Source of the DNA: Hyphomonadaceae bacterium TMED5
GTDB lineage: Bacteria; Pseudomonadota; Alphaproteobacteria; Caulobacterales; Hyphomonadaceae
Assembly: GCA_002173095.1 (NCBI GenBank)
Contig: NHBK01000009.1
Location: forward strand, 744,001 to 808,000
Length of the DNA stretch: 64,000 bases
Direction: 5' to 3'
Shown: piece after piece, positions 17,836 to 26,618 of the stretch
Layout of the letters: every line of letters starts with the position of its first letter
How positions within the stretch are numbered: the stretch's first letter is position 1
The notes under the pieces: generated by a model
Seen by the model: the letters and a program-made list of their open reading frames with translations, nothing else
Database searches by the model: none
Told to the model about the DNA's origin: nothing
Position numbers and translations under genes: made by a program

Positions 17836-19311
17836 TTAGAAGGCGGCCTGCGCGCCCAGCATGAACACGTCTGTCGTCGCGTCACGGTCAGACCATGTGC
17901 TGCCATCGGGGAAGTTGCCGCCGGACACGAAGTTCAGAGGCGCGAACCCATCGACATGGATGTATTCGCCGAACAGGTTGAGGTTTTCACCCAGATAACG
18001 TGCATAGCCGAGAACGAGCTGGTTCTGGCGTTCCCATGGCGCGCCATCATCGCCTGCGATGAAGTTAGAGAATTCTGCAGAGACTGCAGAAATTCGGCGT
18101 CCGTTCGGCAGGTACTCGCCAAAGCCATAACGACCACCAACCGTGAATGCGCTGGTGCGTTGCGCTTCATACACGCTGAGTGGGTTAGTCGGGTCTGGAA
18201 CGGCAGAGCCCGGCCATTCTTCCGTGGTGGAGGCAAACTCACCCAGAAATTCGATGTCGCCGAAATTCAGACGGCTATATACCGAGTATGCCGGGTTGTT
18301 TTCCGTGCACGGATTGAAGTGGAAAACCGGATAGGCCTGACAGTAAGCTGAACCATGCGTGTAGCTCGCGCCGAACATGCCCTGGCTGTTTTCACCGAAC
18401 GGCATTGTATAGCGGGCATCTACAGCGAAGTTGTTCACGCGGGATGGAACGTTTGTGTCATTGACTGGCGTGTTGTGAGCGCGGAACTGAGCGCCGCCCT
18501 GAATAGCCATAGCTCGCAGCATGAGACCATCACGAATATATCCAAACTCAGCGCCGTAAGCGAGGCCAGAGAAGGCGTGCCAGTTGGTGGAGTTGGTGAA
18601 TGGGCTGACGGTGTCATTGAGGCCGAATGGCGTATCGAGTTTACCGATCGCCGCAAAGAATGGTGAACGATCAAGGTCGCCAAAGAGCAGATATGCACGG
18701 CGGCCCACGAACTAGTTGCGGGTTGTCGCGACGATTGTGCCTGATCCGAAATTCTGTTCCGGCGCATACAGCATTTCGATATATGCGGTGATCCAGTCAT
18801 TCACCTGTGCGGTGACGGCAATATTGGCGGAATGGATGAGCGCTTCAGACACGTCGCCGCCAATCTGGTTGGCAGATGTCGGGTTACGCATCAGATAGCC
18901 AAATTTGTCGTCGGTATTGCTGTTCTGATAGTTTGCGATCGCAATAACCTGACCAGACAGGGTGAGCGAACTTGTCAGCTCATCGTCCTGGCGCGCCTGC
19001 AATTGCAGGACGGGCTTCGTGTTCACGTCTTCAGCGTGGTCGAGCACACGGAAGGAATAGTCTACATTGGTAGAGACAAAGCCCGTTTCGTTTGTCGCCG
19101 CCGCTTCGACGGATGTTTCCGGAACGCGGATAAGATCCGTTTCTGCACGGAGTTCTTCGACTTCCTGACGCAGTTCGCGGTTCTGTTGTTCCAGCCGTTC
19201 AAGGCGTTCCAGCAATTCTTCATTGGAAATGCTCTGAGCGAGAGCAGGAGTGGTGCTGAGCGCAAGACAAGATACACCTGCGGCCAACACGAAAGCTCGT
19301 GTAAGATTCAT
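17836..19311 (-). pseudogene. Outer-membrane porin (LbtU-like) interrupted by an in-frame amber codon
   Basis: Read through, this is a 491-residue outer-membrane protein: signal peptide (LAAGVSCLALSTTPALAQ), a coiled-coil (EELLERLERLEQQNRELRQE), then a beta-rich barrel ending in LGAQAAF with the C-terminal Phe typical of porins. Residue 200 is a TAG stop (plus strand 18712-18714). The reading frame after it continues the homology without any shift (FVGRRAYLLFGDLDRSP), so one base change has split the gene. The first part alone (199 residues) would be exported but lack most of the barrel; the GTG at 18708 has no signal peptide. It resembles siderophore/carbohydrate porins of the LbtU type; the exact substrate is unknown. 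It is either a recent pseudogene, a strain polymorphism or a sequencing error. Confidence 0.75.
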
Positions 19312-19432
19312 GATTTTCAATCCCCGTTCTTTTCAAAGCATGCTTCTTCTGACCGTCGCGCGCGCCTGCGATTCCGGTCGGCATGACTGAACGAGTACAG
19401 GTTTCAGGAATTTCTGAATCAAGTGTTTACAG

Positions 19433-19456
19433 AAAAGCCCCGAATTTGGGGCTTTT
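19433..19456 (-). terminator. Terminator after the first DUF885 gene
   Basis: Stem AAAAGCCCC/GGGGCTTTT with a 6-base loop, 35 bp beyond the DUF885 stop; A/T tails on both sides. Confidence 0.82.
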
Positions 19457-19490
19457 CACAATAAACAGGGCCTTAAGCGCTGAAAGACGT

Positions 19491-21365
19491 TTACGTTTGC
19501 TGCTTTTCCGCGACCCATTCTTCGACGAGTTCTTCCAGAATGGCCATCGGAACTGCGCCATTTCTGAGCACCACATCGTGGAATTCCGCGATCTCAAAGG
19601 CCTCGCCAAGTTCTGCGCGGGCATATTCGCGAAGCTCCAGAATTTTCAGCATTCCGATCTTATAAGCAGTCGCCTGACCCGGCATGACGATATAGCGCTC
19701 AATGGCTTTGCGGCAGTCACCTTCCGGGTTTGGCGTGTTGGTCAGCAGATAGTCAATCGCTTCCTCACGGGTCCAGCCAAGATCATGAATGCCTGTGTCC
19801 ACAACCAGACGCGCAGCACGCCAGAGCTCCATAGCCAGGCGTCCAAAGTCAGAATACGGGTCCTCATAAAAGCCGAACTCCACCGGGAAGTATTCTGAAT
19901 ACAGGCCCCAGCCCTCTGAATAGGCCGTATAGCCGCTAAAGCGACGGAAGCTTGGAAGCTGGGTCATCTCCTGTTGGATGGCGATCTGCATATGGTGGCC
20001 CGGAATGCCTTCATGATAGGCGAGCGCTTCCATCTGATAGATCGGCATATCCCCCATATTATAGAGGTTCGCATAATAAGTGCCGGGGCGTGACCCATCT
20101 GGTGCAGGGCGGGAATAGAATGCTTTACCTGCAGATTGTTCGCGGAACGGTTCGACCGCTTTCACAATCATGCTCGCTTCGGGGAAGGTGTGGAACATGG
20201 CCGGCAGGGCTTCGCGCATCGTATCGATCATCGCCGTCGCTTCAGACAGATAACGTTCCCGTCCTTCGGCTGTATTCGGATAGAAGAATTGTGGGTCTGT
20301 GCGCGTGAAGTCGAAAAATTCCTGCAGGCTGCCCTCAAAGCCGACTTCGGTCATGATGGCTTCCATCTCACCGTGAATGCGTTCCATTTCGCTGAGGCCC
20401 AGTGCGTGAATGTCCGCCGCTGAAAGCTGAGTGGTGGTCATGCGCTCCAGTCGGGAGGCGTAATACCCCTCCGGATCCGGGAAGCGCCACACACCGTCAT
20501 CCGTCGTGGCATTTTGCTGGTCCGCCTCAATAAAGCTGATCAGTTCCATATAGGCCGGGCCAACGGAATCGATCAGTGCGGCTTCGGCGCCAAGAAGCAG
20601 CGCGTCGCGCTGTTCTTCTGTAATTTCGCCATCTTCCAGCAGCGCGGTGACCTTGCTTCGGAAGTCACCCATGAGCGGGCTGTCGGTCATGGTTTCGGTT
20701 TCGCCAAATGGGTAGCCGGTCAGCACATTCATCGCATCGTTCAGGACGTAGGGATAAACAAAGGCCGGTGGACGAATGCCGAGTTCTGCCGACGCCTGCG
20801 CATTCGCGATTTGCTGGCTCATATAGGCATGAACACCATTGAGTCGACCAATATAGGCCTCAGCCGCTTCAAGTGAGCGGATCTGGTGCTGGTTGATGAG
20901 GAAGGCTGGTACTTCGCTCTGAGCGCCATTCATCTGGTCGAACGTATAGCCGTAATTCCGATAAGGCAGACCATTGCGAGACTGTTCATAGCGGTATTCA
21001 AACAGGCGGTAGGAGAGCTGTGTGTCTGCATCCAACAGGTCAAAATCAAACTCGGCGACCATTTCCTCATAGGCGGCTTCTGTGAGCGCGAAGGTTTCCA
21101 GCGCGTTCTCGTCTGAAACGTCATTCCACTCATCCATGCGTTCCGAACGTCCCATCCGGGTCAGGGATTGAGGCGACCGGAGCAGCATTGCCTCATACTG
21201 GTCTTCAAACCATGCGTTCAGGCGAGCGCTTTCTGCTGCGATGCTGGCTTCGTCGGCGGCGGTGATCGCGGCGGTTTCAACGGCTGGAGCCGTTTCGACT
21301 GCGCTTTGAGTAGAGCAGGCGGTTAGCGGTAGAATGATCGCAAGTGCGGTAAGTGTCTTTTTCAT
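19491..21365 (-). CDS. DUF885 lipoprotein, putative zinc metallopeptidase (copy 1)
   Basis: A 624-residue protein with a lipoprotein signal (LAIILPLTACSTQS; lipobox Cys 17), so it should be anchored in the envelope. The DUF885 domain fills the rest. The metal-binding motif HEGIPGHH with a following TAYSEGWGLYSE (Glu ligand) is intact, as in family members thought to be peptidases. The C-terminus has RYIVMPGQATAYKIG, a conserved DUF885 block. A paralog of nearly identical length and domain layout lies at 22480-24360. No specific substrate is known; dipeptidase or oligopeptidase activity in the periplasm is the likely role. Confidence 0.88.
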   Translation of the reverse strand: MKKTLTALAIILPLTACSTQSAVETAPAVETAAITAADEASIAAESARLNAWFEDQYEAMLLRSPQSLTRMGRSERMDEWNDVSDENALETFALTEAAYEEMVAEFDFDLLDADTQLSYRLFEYRYEQSRNGLPYRNYGYTFDQMNGAQSEVPAFLINQHQIRSLEAAEAYIGRLNGVHAYMSQQIANAQASAELGIRPPAFVYPYVLNDAMNVLTGYPFGETETMTDSPLMGDFRSKVTALLEDGEITEEQRDALLLGAEAALIDSVGPAYMELISFIEADQQNATTDDGVWRFPDPEGYYASRLERMTTTQLSAADIHALGLSEMERIHGEMEAIMTEVGFEGSLQEFFDFTRTDPQFFYPNTAEGRERYLSEATAMIDTMREALPAMFHTFPEASMIVKAVEPFREQSAGKAFYSRPAPDGSRPGTYYANLYNMGDMPIYQMEALAYHEGIPGHHMQIAIQQEMTQLPSFRRFSGYTAYSEGWGLYSEYFPVEFGFYEDPYSDFGRLAMELWRAARLVVDTGIHDLGWTREEAIDYLLTNTPNPEGDCRKAIERYIVMPGQATAYKIGMLKILELREYARAELGEAFEIAEFHDVVLRNGAVPMAILEELVEEWVAEKQQT

Positions 21366-21462
21366 AAGCCCCCCAATTGGACTGAATCAGATTTAACAGC
21401 ATAAAGTTGGCACATTCCGGGGGCTTTCCGCCAGTCCGGATGATCTGAACAGGGAGGCTGAT

Positions 21463-21990
21463 ATGCGGGCCGCATTTTTTCTGACAGCAATTCTGGCAAG
21501 TTCATCATTGATGATGGCGTCAGCCGGGCCAGACGATTTTCATCCGGGCACGGTGATTGAGGGCTATGGCAATATTGCGAGCGTAGAAGACCCACGGCTG
21601 TCGAGTGAGACTGAATTTCACATTGCATATGATGTCGCCAGCGCGGCTGAAGAGGGGGCGGTCAGTCGCAGCTTTGTGACGCCTGCGCGTTTCCTGAATA
21701 TGCATGTGGACGCAGGCGTTCCGGCAGAAAATATCCACCTTGCGGTGGTCGTTCATGGTGGCGCTTTTAAAGACCTTTTGAATGACGAGGCCTATGGCGC
21801 TGAGAACCCGAACGGGCCTTTAATAGCACAGCTGATTGATGCCGGCGTGACCTTTGAACTGTGCGGTCAGACGGCCGCCTATCGCGATGTGAGTGCGGAA
21901 GACCTGTTGCCTAGGGTAACGATTTCGCTCTCAGCGATGACGTCACACGCGCTTTTGCAGCAGCAGGGCTACACACTTAACCCGTTCTGA
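21463..21990 (+). CDS. Secreted DsrE/DsrF-like family protein
   Basis: A 175-residue protein with a cleavable signal peptide (AAFFLTAILASSSLMMASAG). The body shows the DsrE-like core: FLNMHVDAGVPAENIHLAVVVHGGAF, then LIDAGVTFELCGQTAAYRDV, with one Cys in the position of the family's reactive cysteine. Periplasmic DsrE homologs are found near sulfur or redox genes, but the role of this type is not known. A GGGAGG motif precedes the ATG. It lies between the two DUF885 genes on the opposite strand. Confidence 0.8.
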   Translation: MRAAFFLTAILASSSLMMASAGPDDFHPGTVIEGYGNIASVEDPRLSSETEFHIAYDVASAAEEGAVSRSFVTPARFLNMHVDAGVPAENIHLAVVVHGGAFKDLLNDEAYGAENPNGPLIAQLIDAGVTFELCGQTAAYRDVSAEDLLPRVTISLSAMTSHALLQQQGYTLNPF

Positions 21991-22075
21991 TAGGGGCTTC
22001 TTCCGGGCGGATATGTTTTTATGTGCTTAATTTAAAGGCGCATATATATGCTAAAGTTCGCATAAGACCGACAGG

Positions 22076-22188
22076 AAAAAGGGAAGCCTTGGCCTCCCTT
22101 AAGTGTATTGTTTTTATGTGATTTTAGTAGGCACCGAAGTCGCGGCCAAGTGTGGGGGACAGGATGACGGGGCGCGAACCTCGGTGCC
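22076..22188 (-). ncRNA. Candidate small regulatory RNA
   Basis: The minus strand from about 22188 has no coding potential but strong RNA features. The first 59 bases fold on themselves: GGCACCGA (22188-22181) pairs with TCGGTGCC (22137-22130), extended by GGT and CGCG pairs, leaving a C-rich loop with CAUCCU and CCCCC. A linker follows, then an intrinsic terminator at 22100-22076: a 9-bp stem with a 4-base loop (one G-U pair) and TTTTT. On the plus strand the same stem has an A/C mismatch and no U tract, so the minus strand is the transcribed one. A promoter fits upstream. I do not recognise it as 4.5S, 6S, tmRNA or RNase P. The C-rich loop could pair with ribosome sites. Confidence 0.62.
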
Positions 22189-22198
22189 ATTTGATATA

Positions 22199-22227
22199 TA
22201 TTTAGCATTTTGCCCAAAAAATATCAA
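22199..22227 (-). promoter_or_regulatory. Housekeeping promoter of the small RNA
   Basis: Minus-strand TTGATA (22227-22222) and GCTAAATA (22206-22199) match the Caulobacter housekeeping pattern TTGACGS-N10-14-GCTANAWC with 14 bases between the elements and 7 of 8 matches in the -10 block. Transcription would begin near 22188, the first base of the long hairpin. Confidence 0.55.
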
Positions 22228-22420
22228 GCTTCGCATAAAAATATTGCACAATTTAAGGATGATTTTTTCGAGGTGTGTAACTAGCGACCTGAAATTGTTC
22301 AGAATATTCTGAATCCGGACAAAAATTAATTTCTATTCTTCTGGGGAATTAACAATATTCCAATGGGGAATTCCCTCTCTGCGTGTGGAATCAGCATGCG
22401 ATTTTCGACTCACTGATGCA
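22228..22420. other. AT-rich spacer with no recognised feature
   Basis: I see no ORF with a ribosome site and no strong hairpin between the small RNA promoter and the terminator of the second DUF885 gene. The stretch is distinctly AT-rich compared with its neighbours. Confidence 0.6.
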
Positions 22421-22454
22421 AAAAAACGCCCGAATCTTTCGATCGGGCGTTTTG
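22421..22454 (-). terminator. Terminator after the second DUF885 gene
   Basis: Arms AAAACGCCCGA and TCGGGCGTTTT, with A/T tracts on each side; 26 bp past the stop at 22480. Confidence 0.85.
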
Positions 22455-22479
22455 AAAACCGTCTCGTTAAGGTGAGAGC

Positions 22480-24360
22480 TTATTCCGCTTCGGCCTTCAC
22501 GCTTGCGATCCAGTTATCAACTCGAACTTCGAGCAGGTGGAGTGGAAGGCTGCCGCCGCCGAGAAGGGCATCGTGGAATCCACGAATGTCGAAATCCTCG
22601 CCGAGTTCTTCCTCCGCATTCTTACGCAAATCCTGAATGAAGATCATGCCGACCTTATAGCCGGTCGCCTGGCCTGGCATGACCAGATAGCGTTGGATTT
22701 CAGACAGTGCCTGAGCTGAGGTGATGGCCGAGTTCGCTTCGAAATATTCAACACCTTGTTCGCGGGTCCAGCCGCGCGCGTGCATGCCCGTATCTACAAC
22801 GAGGCGTATGGCGCGCCACATTTCAGAGCCAAGGCGACCAAACTCAGAGAGCGGATCTTCATAGGTGCCCGGTATCTCTGTAGCCAGCCATTCTGAATAG
22901 AGCGCCCAGCCCTCAGTATAGGCACCAAAGAATTGCTGTGTACGGAATTGAGGAATGTCCGTCAGCTCCTGTGAAATCGCGATCTGCATATGGTGGCCCG
23001 GAATGGCCTCGTGATACGCAATCACCTCGATTTCACGCTTCGGCATAGCCGTCATGTCAGAAAGGTGAGCGTAATACGTGCCCGGACGGGAGCCATCCAG
23101 AGATGGCGGGAAATAGTGCTGAGCCGCACCATCCTGCTCGCGGAAGGATTCAACCCGGCGCACAACCACGTCTGCTTCTGGCAGAATGCCGAAGAATTCC
23201 GGGATGTGCGTGCGGATATTGTCGATGTCTGCTGTGGCCGCATCGATATAGCCCTGACGACCTTCATCGGTGTTCGGGAAGTAGAGGCGTTCATCATCCT
23301 TGGTTTCGCGAAGGAAGACGAAGAACTCCTGAAGGCTGCCTTCAAAACCGAACTCATCTTTGATTGCGATCATATCTTCACGAAGACGTTCAACTTCGGC
23401 GAGACCCAGTTCGTGGATCTCGTCCGCCGTCATGTCGGTGGTGGTGTGATATGAAAGCAGATATTCGTAAAAGGCCTGCCCATTTGGAATGGCGGTCAGG
23501 CTGAAGGAGTCTTCAGTGTTCGCAATGTCCTCATCGAACCAGCTGATAAGCGTCTGATAGCTGGTCAGGAAGTCGCCCATGAGCGCGGCTTCGGCCTCTG
23601 CGAGCAGTTCATCGGCGCGCTCCTGTGAGATGGTTTCGGCCTCAACAAGGCCCTGGATTTTGGTTTTCAGGTCAGCCCAGAGCGCTGAATCTTCACCTTC
23701 AGTGAAGGGCGCGCCTGTGATGATGGCTTCAGCCTGGTTCTGGGATTCCTCATAAGCAAATCCCGGTGCGCGAATGCCCATATCGGCGGCCATTTGTGCG
23801 TTGCCGAGCAGTGTGCTGAGCTCGCCAGCAAAGCCATTAATGCGCGAAATATAGTTTGCGACGTCTTCTTCTGTCTCAACATTCTGATAGTTGATCAGGA
23901 ATTGAGCTGGCCAGGCCTGTGCCTCAGACATCTGGTCGAAGACATAGAAATGGTGGCGCCATTCATAGGATTTCTCGCCCATATCCTGAATGTAGAACCA
24001 GAGGTCATAAGACAGCTTAGATTCTTCATCCAGCATGTCGTAATCGAACTCGGCTTCAAGCGCGGCGGTTGCCGCGCGCGCCCATTCCAGCTGTTCCAGC
24101 CATGTTTCAAAAGAGCGGTCGTCAACCTGATCGGCCAGTTCCGGGCGCCCCATAATGGTCAGCGTCTCCGGGCTGAACATAAGCTGTTCTTCATATTTCG
24201 CGTCAAACCATTCGGTCAGGCGCGCAGACTCTGCAGCGATTTGTTCTGGCGTGACTGCAGAAGCTTCGCTCGTGGTTGGGTCTGAAGAGGCGGGCGTGCC
24301 CGACTGGCCGCAGGCGGCGAGCGTCAGCGCAGCGGCTGAAGCAAGAAGAAGATTGCGCAT
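22480..24360 (-). CDS. DUF885 lipoprotein, putative zinc metallopeptidase (copy 2)
   Basis: A 626-residue paralog of the protein at 19491-21365. It has a lipoprotein signal (ASAAALTLAACGQSG, lipobox Cys 17) and an intact metal motif HEAIPGHH followed by GAYTEGWALYSEW. The same C-terminal block RYLVMPGQATGYKVG is present. The two copies share domain order throughout but are clearly diverged, which points to an old duplication with the DsrE gene and small RNA lying between. It is probably an envelope-anchored peptidase with a different substrate range from copy 1. Confidence 0.88.
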   Translation of the reverse strand: MRNLLLASAAALTLAACGQSGTPASSDPTTSEASAVTPEQIAAESARLTEWFDAKYEEQLMFSPETLTIMGRPELADQVDDRSFETWLEQLEWARAATAALEAEFDYDMLDEESKLSYDLWFYIQDMGEKSYEWRHHFYVFDQMSEAQAWPAQFLINYQNVETEEDVANYISRINGFAGELSTLLGNAQMAADMGIRAPGFAYEESQNQAEAIITGAPFTEGEDSALWADLKTKIQGLVEAETISQERADELLAEAEAALMGDFLTSYQTLISWFDEDIANTEDSFSLTAIPNGQAFYEYLLSYHTTTDMTADEIHELGLAEVERLREDMIAIKDEFGFEGSLQEFFVFLRETKDDERLYFPNTDEGRQGYIDAATADIDNIRTHIPEFFGILPEADVVVRRVESFREQDGAAQHYFPPSLDGSRPGTYYAHLSDMTAMPKREIEVIAYHEAIPGHHMQIAISQELTDIPQFRTQQFFGAYTEGWALYSEWLATEIPGTYEDPLSEFGRLGSEMWRAIRLVVDTGMHARGWTREQGVEYFEANSAITSAQALSEIQRYLVMPGQATGYKVGMIFIQDLRKNAEEELGEDFDIRGFHDALLGGGSLPLHLLEVRVDNWIASVKAEAE

Positions 24361-24498
24361 GAGAGATCGTCGCTTTCGCTTGGGTTGAAAAACTATCCCA
24401 TTAAAACGGCGTAATCGGGCACTGGGAAGCCCGAAAATATCGAATTTTGATAAAATCTCTCATTTGCCAAATCGGTTTGACGCGCGCTAACTAGCCCG

Positions 24499-25473
24499 AT
24501 GAAACGCTGTCTCCTGCATGCCAATGTGTATGACCGTCGCCGCGAAACGCTTAAGGCCTTCGCTGATCGTATCCAGTTTATTCTCTTTACCCCTGAGGGT
24601 GAGTTCAAAGACGCGCAGTCTGGTGAGGTTCTGGAAACACCGGCCCCGAATATCGTGTTCGGAAGCATTGAGGCCTGGTTGGGTGGACATGGTCGCACAT
24701 TCCACAAGGCTATCATGGAGGCGGGTGAGCTCGACTGGTTTCAGTCTGCCGCGGCGGGCGTTGATAACCCGGCGCTGAGCGCCATTAGCGCAAAAGCGGG
24801 TGTCTACACTACTAATCACCGACAGTCTGAGCCGATGGCCGAATGGGTTATCTGGCATGCGCTGGATTGGGTAAAACGCGGACCAGAGCATCGCGCCAAT
24901 CAGGCGGCAGGCCAATGGAAAGCGCTCGATCAGCGCGAAATTGCGGGCTCGAAATGGCTGATTGTCGGCTATGGCGCGATTGGTGTCTCTGTCGGCGCGC
25001 GCGTTCAGGCGATGGGTGGTCATGTCACGGGTCTTAAGCGCACGGCAAGACCAGCGGAAAACGCTGATATTATCCGGCCATTGAGCGAGCTGCACGACGC
25101 GTTGGGCGAAGCCGACATCGTTATGCTGTCTATGCCGCATACGCCAGAAACCGAGGATATAGCTAACGACGCGTTCTTCTTGGCCATGAAAGACGGCGCG
25201 CTGTTTATTAACATTGGTCGCGGAAAGCTGGTTGATGAAAACGCGCTGCTCGCGGCGCTCGATTCCGGTAAACCGGGCTATGCTGTGCTGGACGTTGTTC
25301 GCGAAGAACCTTTGCCGGAAGGCAGTCCGCTCTGGCGGCATCCAAAGATCACAATCACCCCGCATGACAGCCCTCAGACGCAGGAAACCGTGTATCGCGG
25401 TGATCTGACATTCATTGAGAATCTGGAGCGGTATATGGCGGGTGAAGAGCTTCTCCACATCTATACGCCCTGA
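24499..25473 (+). CDS. D-2-hydroxyacid dehydrogenase family protein
   Basis: A 324-residue NAD(P)-dependent dehydrogenase of the glyoxylate/phosphoglycerate type. The Rossmann motif is VGYGAIGVSVG, the catalytic Arg lies in FINIGRGKLVDENAL, the acidic partner in VLDVVREEPLP, and the catalytic His in ITPHDSPQT. The N-terminal domain (MKRCLLHANVYDRR...) is less typical, with FQSAAAGVDNPAL in the substrate region. The substrate is not certain; glyoxylate, hydroxypyruvate or another 2-keto acid is plausible. Promoters of this gene and the second DUF885 gene share the gap 24361-24498. Confidence 0.88.
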   Translation: MKRCLLHANVYDRRRETLKAFADRIQFILFTPEGEFKDAQSGEVLETPAPNIVFGSIEAWLGGHGRTFHKAIMEAGELDWFQSAAAGVDNPALSAISAKAGVYTTNHRQSEPMAEWVIWHALDWVKRGPEHRANQAAGQWKALDQREIAGSKWLIVGYGAIGVSVGARVQAMGGHVTGLKRTARPAENADIIRPLSELHDALGEADIVMLSMPHTPETEDIANDAFFLAMKDGALFINIGRGKLVDENALLAALDSGKPGYAVLDVVREEPLPEGSPLWRHPKITITPHDSPQTQETVYRGDLTFIENLERYMAGEELLHIYTP

Positions 25474-25526
25474 GGTCTGCTGAATTCTGCTCCGGCCCGG
25501 CAAATATTGCCGGTTCGCCTCAAATC

Positions 25527-25562
25527 TTAAGCGCTTTGTTAACCTTTTATTCGGATTGGTTA
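25527..25562 (+). promoter_or_regulatory. Putative CtrA-binding region of the fliQ promoter
   Basis: Three TTAA half-sites occur at 25527-25530, 25539-25542 and 25559-25562; the second and third are within GTTAAC. The Caulobacter CtrA box is TTAA-N7-TTAAC; here the first pair is spaced by 8 bases, so the match is imperfect. The Caulobacter fliQ promoter is a known CtrA target, which supports the call. Confidence 0.45.
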
Positions 25563-25590
25563 ACAGTAGAGGATTCCGGAGTAAGATTCC

Positions 25591-25854
25591 ATGACTGGCG
25601 CTGAAGTGCTCGATATCGGCAGGGACGCCCTTTGGACAACAGTGGTGATGGCGGCACCCGCTATGATCATTGGTCTTGTCGTGGGCGTTGGCATTGCGTT
25701 GATTCAGGCGCTGACGCAGGTCCAGGAAATGACGCTCGTTTTCGTCCCTAAAATCATAGCGATCTTCCTCGCGCTTCTCATCTTCTTTCCAATTATGGGC
25801 GGGCTGATTGCGGTGTTCGCGCAGGATGTCTTCGCCCGAATAGCCAGTATGTGA
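25591..25854 (+). CDS. fliQ: Flagellar export apparatus protein FliQ
   Basis: An 87-residue inner-membrane protein with two hydrophobic helices (ALWTTVVMAAPAMIIGLVVG and ALLIFFPIMGGLIAVF) and the conserved ALTQVQEMTLVFVPKI turn between them. FliQ is a subunit of the flagellar type III export gate with FliP and FliR. GGAG lies nine bases before the ATG. First gene of fliQ-fliR-flhB; the TGA stop overlaps the GTG start of fliR. Confidence 0.96.
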   Translation: MTGAEVLDIGRDALWTTVVMAAPAMIIGLVVGVGIALIQALTQVQEMTLVFVPKIIAIFLALLIFFPIMGGLIAVFAQDVFARIASM

Positions 25855-26618
25855 GGGGGCGTTTGGAACAACTCCTCCCATATGTCTGGTCTGGCGCGCT
25901 TCTATTCGCCCGTTTAGGTTCAGTTCTGATGCTGGCGCCCGGATGGGGAGAAACGGCTGTACCGGCGCGTTTCCGGCTATCGGCTGCGCTTCTGGCCGTT
26001 TTTGCGCTGGCGCCCGGACTAATGGGCGAATTGCCGTCACAGCCCGCGGGCTTTGGTGAGGCTCTGTTTCTGGTGATCGGCGAGATCATGATCGGCCTAA
26101 TGCTTGGCGCGGCCGCGCGTATGTTCATGGCCGCTGCAGCAATTGCCGGGCAGGTTACAGCTATGCATACCGGTCTTGGCTTTGCCATGCAGATGGACCC
26201 GGGCCAGCAGGCGCAGGGCAACGTGCTTGGTGCGTTCTTCTCTATGATGGCGATTGTGCTGGTCTTTGCCGCAGGCGTTCATCGCTGGATGCTGGAGGGC
26301 GCGGTGCAGAGCTATACGCTTTTCCCGCCGGGGGAGTATCCAAGTTGGGCAGATGTCGCTGAGTATGGGGTGACCGCTTTCACTGAAACCTTCCGTCTGG
26401 GCCTGCAGATCGCAGCGCCAGCCATTGCCTTCGGCCTGATCTTCAATCTGGCGCTGGGCCTTGCTGCGCGCCTTATTCCGCAGATCCAGATTTTCTTCAT
26501 CGCCCTGCCAAGCTCCATCATGCTTGGCATGGTCGTCGTTATGATTGGAATGGGCGCAGGCTTTACCGCCTGGCTGAATGGCTTTGACCATTTCCTTGTC
26601 ACGGGGAGACCCGGCTAA
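25851..26618 (+). CDS. fliR: Flagellar export apparatus protein FliR
   Basis: A 255-residue polytopic protein of the FliR/SpaR family (ARLGSVLMLAPGWGETAVPARFR, GLGFAMQMDPGQQAQ, GLAARLIPQIQIFFIALP). It completes the export gate with FliQ. The start is GTG at 25851, overlapping the fliQ stop by four bases, which implies coupled translation. The stop TAA shares its last base with the flhB start. Confidence 0.95.
   Translation: MRGRLEQLLPYVWSGALLFARLGSVLMLAPGWGETAVPARFRLSAALLAVFALAPGLMGELPSQPAGFGEALFLVIGEIMIGLMLGAAARMFMAAAAIAGQVTAMHTGLGFAMQMDPGQQAQGNVLGAFFSMMAIVLVFAAGVHRWMLEGAVQSYTLFPPGEYPSWADVAEYGVTAFTETFRLGLQIAAPAIAFGLIFNLALGLAARLIPQIQIFFIALPSSIMLGMVVVMIGMGAGFTAWLNGFDHFLVTGRPG

Noticed and set aside
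18709-18711. Treating the two porin pieces as separate genes
   Set aside because: The downstream piece lacks a signal peptide and ribosome site, and homology crosses the stop codon in the same frame.
22130-22188. tRNA- or tmRNA-like fold
   Set aside because: The closing stem ending in GCC-A looks superficially like an acceptor arm, but no T arm, anticodon arm or tag ORF is present.
24487-26040. 517-residue open frame on the minus strand across the dehydrogenase and fliQ genes
   Set aside because: It is antisense to two genes with clear families (D-2-hydroxyacid dehydrogenase, FliQ), runs into fliR, has no domain and an unnatural composition rich in His, Arg and Gln.
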